Source: Lutjanus erythropterus (taxonomy: Eukaryota; Chordata; Actinopteri; Lutjaniformes; Lutjanidae). Taken from it: a stretch of DNA of 64,000 nt. Position numbers and translations under genes: made by a program. The notes under the pieces are model-generated. The model ran no database searches. It worked only from the letters and a program-made list of their open reading frames with translations, and was not told where the DNA came from. Every line of letters begins with the position of its first letter. Positions within the stretch are counted from its first letter, which is position 1. The stretch is from assembly GCA_020091685.1 (NCBI GenBank), contig CM034609.1, positions 14,972,023-15,036,022 on the forward strand. The letters run 5' to 3'. Below, piece by piece: positions 61,958 to 64,000 of this stretch.

Positions 61958-62582
61958 CATCCTGCCATGAGAAACCATCCTTAAAGTCAAAGGTCAATAA
62001 ACGCATAATCAACCATAAAGCCACTGCACCTTCAGCATATGCATTGTAAATACACAAAAAAATATTAAAGGCAACTTGCTTTTAGGCCTAAATTAGTGCT
62101 GCTTATGTGTGAAGCCTGTGTTAGTCTAGTGTGTGTGTGTGCGTGTGTTTGCAGTGGCATTGGCTGTGTTTATTTGGTCTGGGGTGTCAGACAGATTAGC
62201 TGGTGTGTTACAGGTGCTATAAAAGTTGTTGCTTTGGACACGGCTCATGAACAGCATAATGACTCCAGGCTCATGTTAATCTCACTCTGCCTGGCTCCGT
62301 CTCAGGGTGCTGGCCTGTTTTGCTGCCGGGCTGGGCTCGGGGCTAACAGGCAAACAGAGACGACGCAGAGAGGAGCAGAGCGTTCCAGCATTACGCCTAC
62401 TGGCAGAGGCCGGGAAGCAGGCCAGGGAAGGAAAGAGGGAAGGACAGAGGAAAGCAAGAAAAGGCGGAACGTGGAATGTGTTTCTCACCACAAAGGTTGT
62501 AATCAAAGACAAACACTTTTGATCTACAATCACTTTTCTTCTGTCCCTTATCTGATCGCCTGTTTTATCTACAAATGCTCTT
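61958..62582. other. Intergenic, no supported gene
   Basis: TG-rich stretch near 62128-62150. The 164-codon plus frame at 62096-62590 begins in this simple sequence and is not convincing. Confidence 0.55.
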
Positions 62583-63266
62583 GGAAATAAGGGTTCCAAA
62601 AGGGTTCTTCCTGAAGGGCTGAAGTACCACCCACACATTAAACCACACGTTTGCATTCACGTACGCATACCATTAATTAATATGTGAGGCAATCATGCAT
62701 ATGGATGCATAGTAATTATATCTCCATCCTAAGGGTTCCATTAAGAACCCATTTCATTTTTTTTTTAAATCTACCTTTATTTAACCAGGCAACTCATGAA
62801 GAACAAAAGTCTTATACAGTGGCTGCCTCATAATAAAAAGTTCTCCAAGGACTGTTGATGTCCTTGAAGAGGTTTTTTTGTAACATAATTTAAATGGGAT
62901 CCTGGTAGAACCTCCTACTGAGAACTCTTTTTCATGGGTTCTCAGTAGGACCCCCCTCAGTGTGTTCTAGATAAAACCCTTGGAATATAAAAGTGTTATC
63001 CCCTGGTTGGCTTCATGTTAGCACCCTGGGTTCTGGGTGGCACCATAACACTATAGAAAGGTTCTCTGTAGAACCTCTCACTGGCGGTTCTGGGTGAAAC
63101 CTTTCACAGATGGTTCTAGGTATAACCCTTTGTGTTAGGTTCTAGGTAGAACTCTCTGAGAAAGTCCCCACTTAAAAAAGGTTTTACCAGGAACTAAAAT
63201 GGGTCCTCTGGGAACAATCCGCAGAACCCTTCATGGTTGTAGTTAGGATCTTTATTTCTACGAGTG
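62583..63266 (+). mobile_element. Family C element, copy C2, with a nested fish repeat
   Basis: GGAAATAAGGGTTCCAAAAG start and GTTCTTCCTG continue exactly as in C1. The right end reverse-complements to CACTCGTAGAAATAAAGATC. At 62754-62830, CTACCTTTATTTAACCAGGC and GAACAAAAGTCTTATACAGT match a separate, widely distributed fish repeat, so this copy carries a nested insertion. Confidence 0.6.
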
Positions 63267-64000
63267 CAGAAGGCTCAAGATCATAAGATTTAGTGCAGAG
63301 CAGAGAGGAGCTCAGGAATATGCAGGAGTGGAAGAGAAAAGGAGAAAAAGAGTGATGGAAAGCGTTCAGTCGCTCAGTGAGTTGTCCTCCGGGGGGGGGG
63401 GGTTATTGTGTCGTAGAGTCCATGCTGTTTATCTTATTGGCCTTTAGGGGAAAGAGGAACAGAACATTTGTGCTGGATAGAATGAACCACATGGTCTGCA
63501 CTTTATTTGTGGATGATCCTCAACTCTTTGAAAGAGCATCATGAGTCACAGATCTCTGTCTCTTACTGTCACACCAGTTCGCTGCTTCATTTGTTTTAGC
63601 CCCAACCTGTCGCTTCTCTTTACTCGGAGGATCAGTCTGGGCTGCTGTTGTCTGTTACCAATCTCCAGCCCATCCTTTACTTATCGTAGCTCTTTATTCC
63701 CATTTCAATAATAATAATAAAGTATAACGTGATGAGAGCATTTGAGAAAACCTGTAGTTGCTTGGTTGGAGGACCGCCAAGCTGTCCGACATGGTTCTCC
63801 TATGAGGTAGTGCGTTGGCCCAGCCAGCAGACAGGCTGACAACTCAGGTGTAGTTTAGAACCGCAGTGTTTATGAGGCACTACGCTGGTGTAATCCAAGT
63901 AATTGTTTATTACAGGCCTCAACCTATGTTATAAGTAATTACTTTTGGGTGCCCTCGCCCTGTAAAAATCGGTTTTGTTTCCTGTCTGGGTGCCTAACAG
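63267..64000. other. Intergenic, no supported feature
   Basis: Contains G12 at 63391-63402, (ATA)n near 63707-63720 and a family A-like scrap near 63887-63950 (GTAATCCAAGTAATTG). No gene seen up to the window edge. Confidence 0.55.

Noticed and set aside
62096..62590. 164-codon open frame on the plus strand
   Set aside because: Starts in TG-rich simple sequence and has low-complexity composition with no recognisable domain.
1..64000. CRISPR arrays, operons, integrated viruses or bacterial mobile systems
   Set aside because: No evenly spaced identical repeats with unique spacers, no prokaryotic gene density and no recognisable viral coding sequence; tandem repeats seen are microsatellites or transposon-internal.

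Overview
The window looks like a piece of a ray-finned fish (teleost, probably percomorph) nuclear chromosome. It has spliced vertebrate gene structure, long AT-rich non-coding stretches, abundant (CA)n/(TG)n microsatellites and many decayed interspersed repeats of kinds typical of fish genomes. Nothing bacterial, viral or operon-like is visible.

Only one protein-coding gene can be supported: a SoxE-class transcription factor gene, sox8, on the minus strand. Its three coding exons lie at 15532-15117, 14728-14493 and 14341-13587. Joined at consensus splice sites they give an intact 468-residue protein with dimerisation domain, HMG box, central transactivation domain and C-terminal transactivation domain. 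A plausible core promoter (two CCAAT boxes and a TTTTAAAA box) lies at 15825-15891. A possible upstream ORF sits in the inferred 5' leader, and the first good AATAAA downstream of the stop is at 12058-12053. Whether this is the sox8a or sox8b copy cannot be decided here.

Region by region: 1-12 kb (downstream of sox8) holds microsatellites, a TTAA-flanked MITE (1470-1959), one copy of dispersed family A (3166-3911), a long-arm inverted-repeat element of family B (6056-6933), a small hairpin MITE (about 8564-8610) and non-repetitive blocks that look like candidate enhancers (7.3-7.6, 10.2-10.5, 11.3-11.5 kb). 12-16 kb is sox8 with its UTRs and promoter. From 16 to 64 kb (upstream of sox8) I see no gene. 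This stretch holds copies of families A, B and C, a truncated Tc1/mariner copy (44012-44580), an RTE-like LINE/SINE tail (47008-47176), two copies of a 160-bp-unit repeat (32.2 and 42.3 kb), many simple repeats and further candidate regulatory blocks.

The long gene-free flank around a developmental regulator fits a cis-regulatory landscape for sox8, but this is inference. I found no convincing new biological system. The most useful leads are the sox8 promoter/uORF layout, the candidate conserved non-coding blocks and several well-delimited transposable-element families whose superfamily is uncertain.
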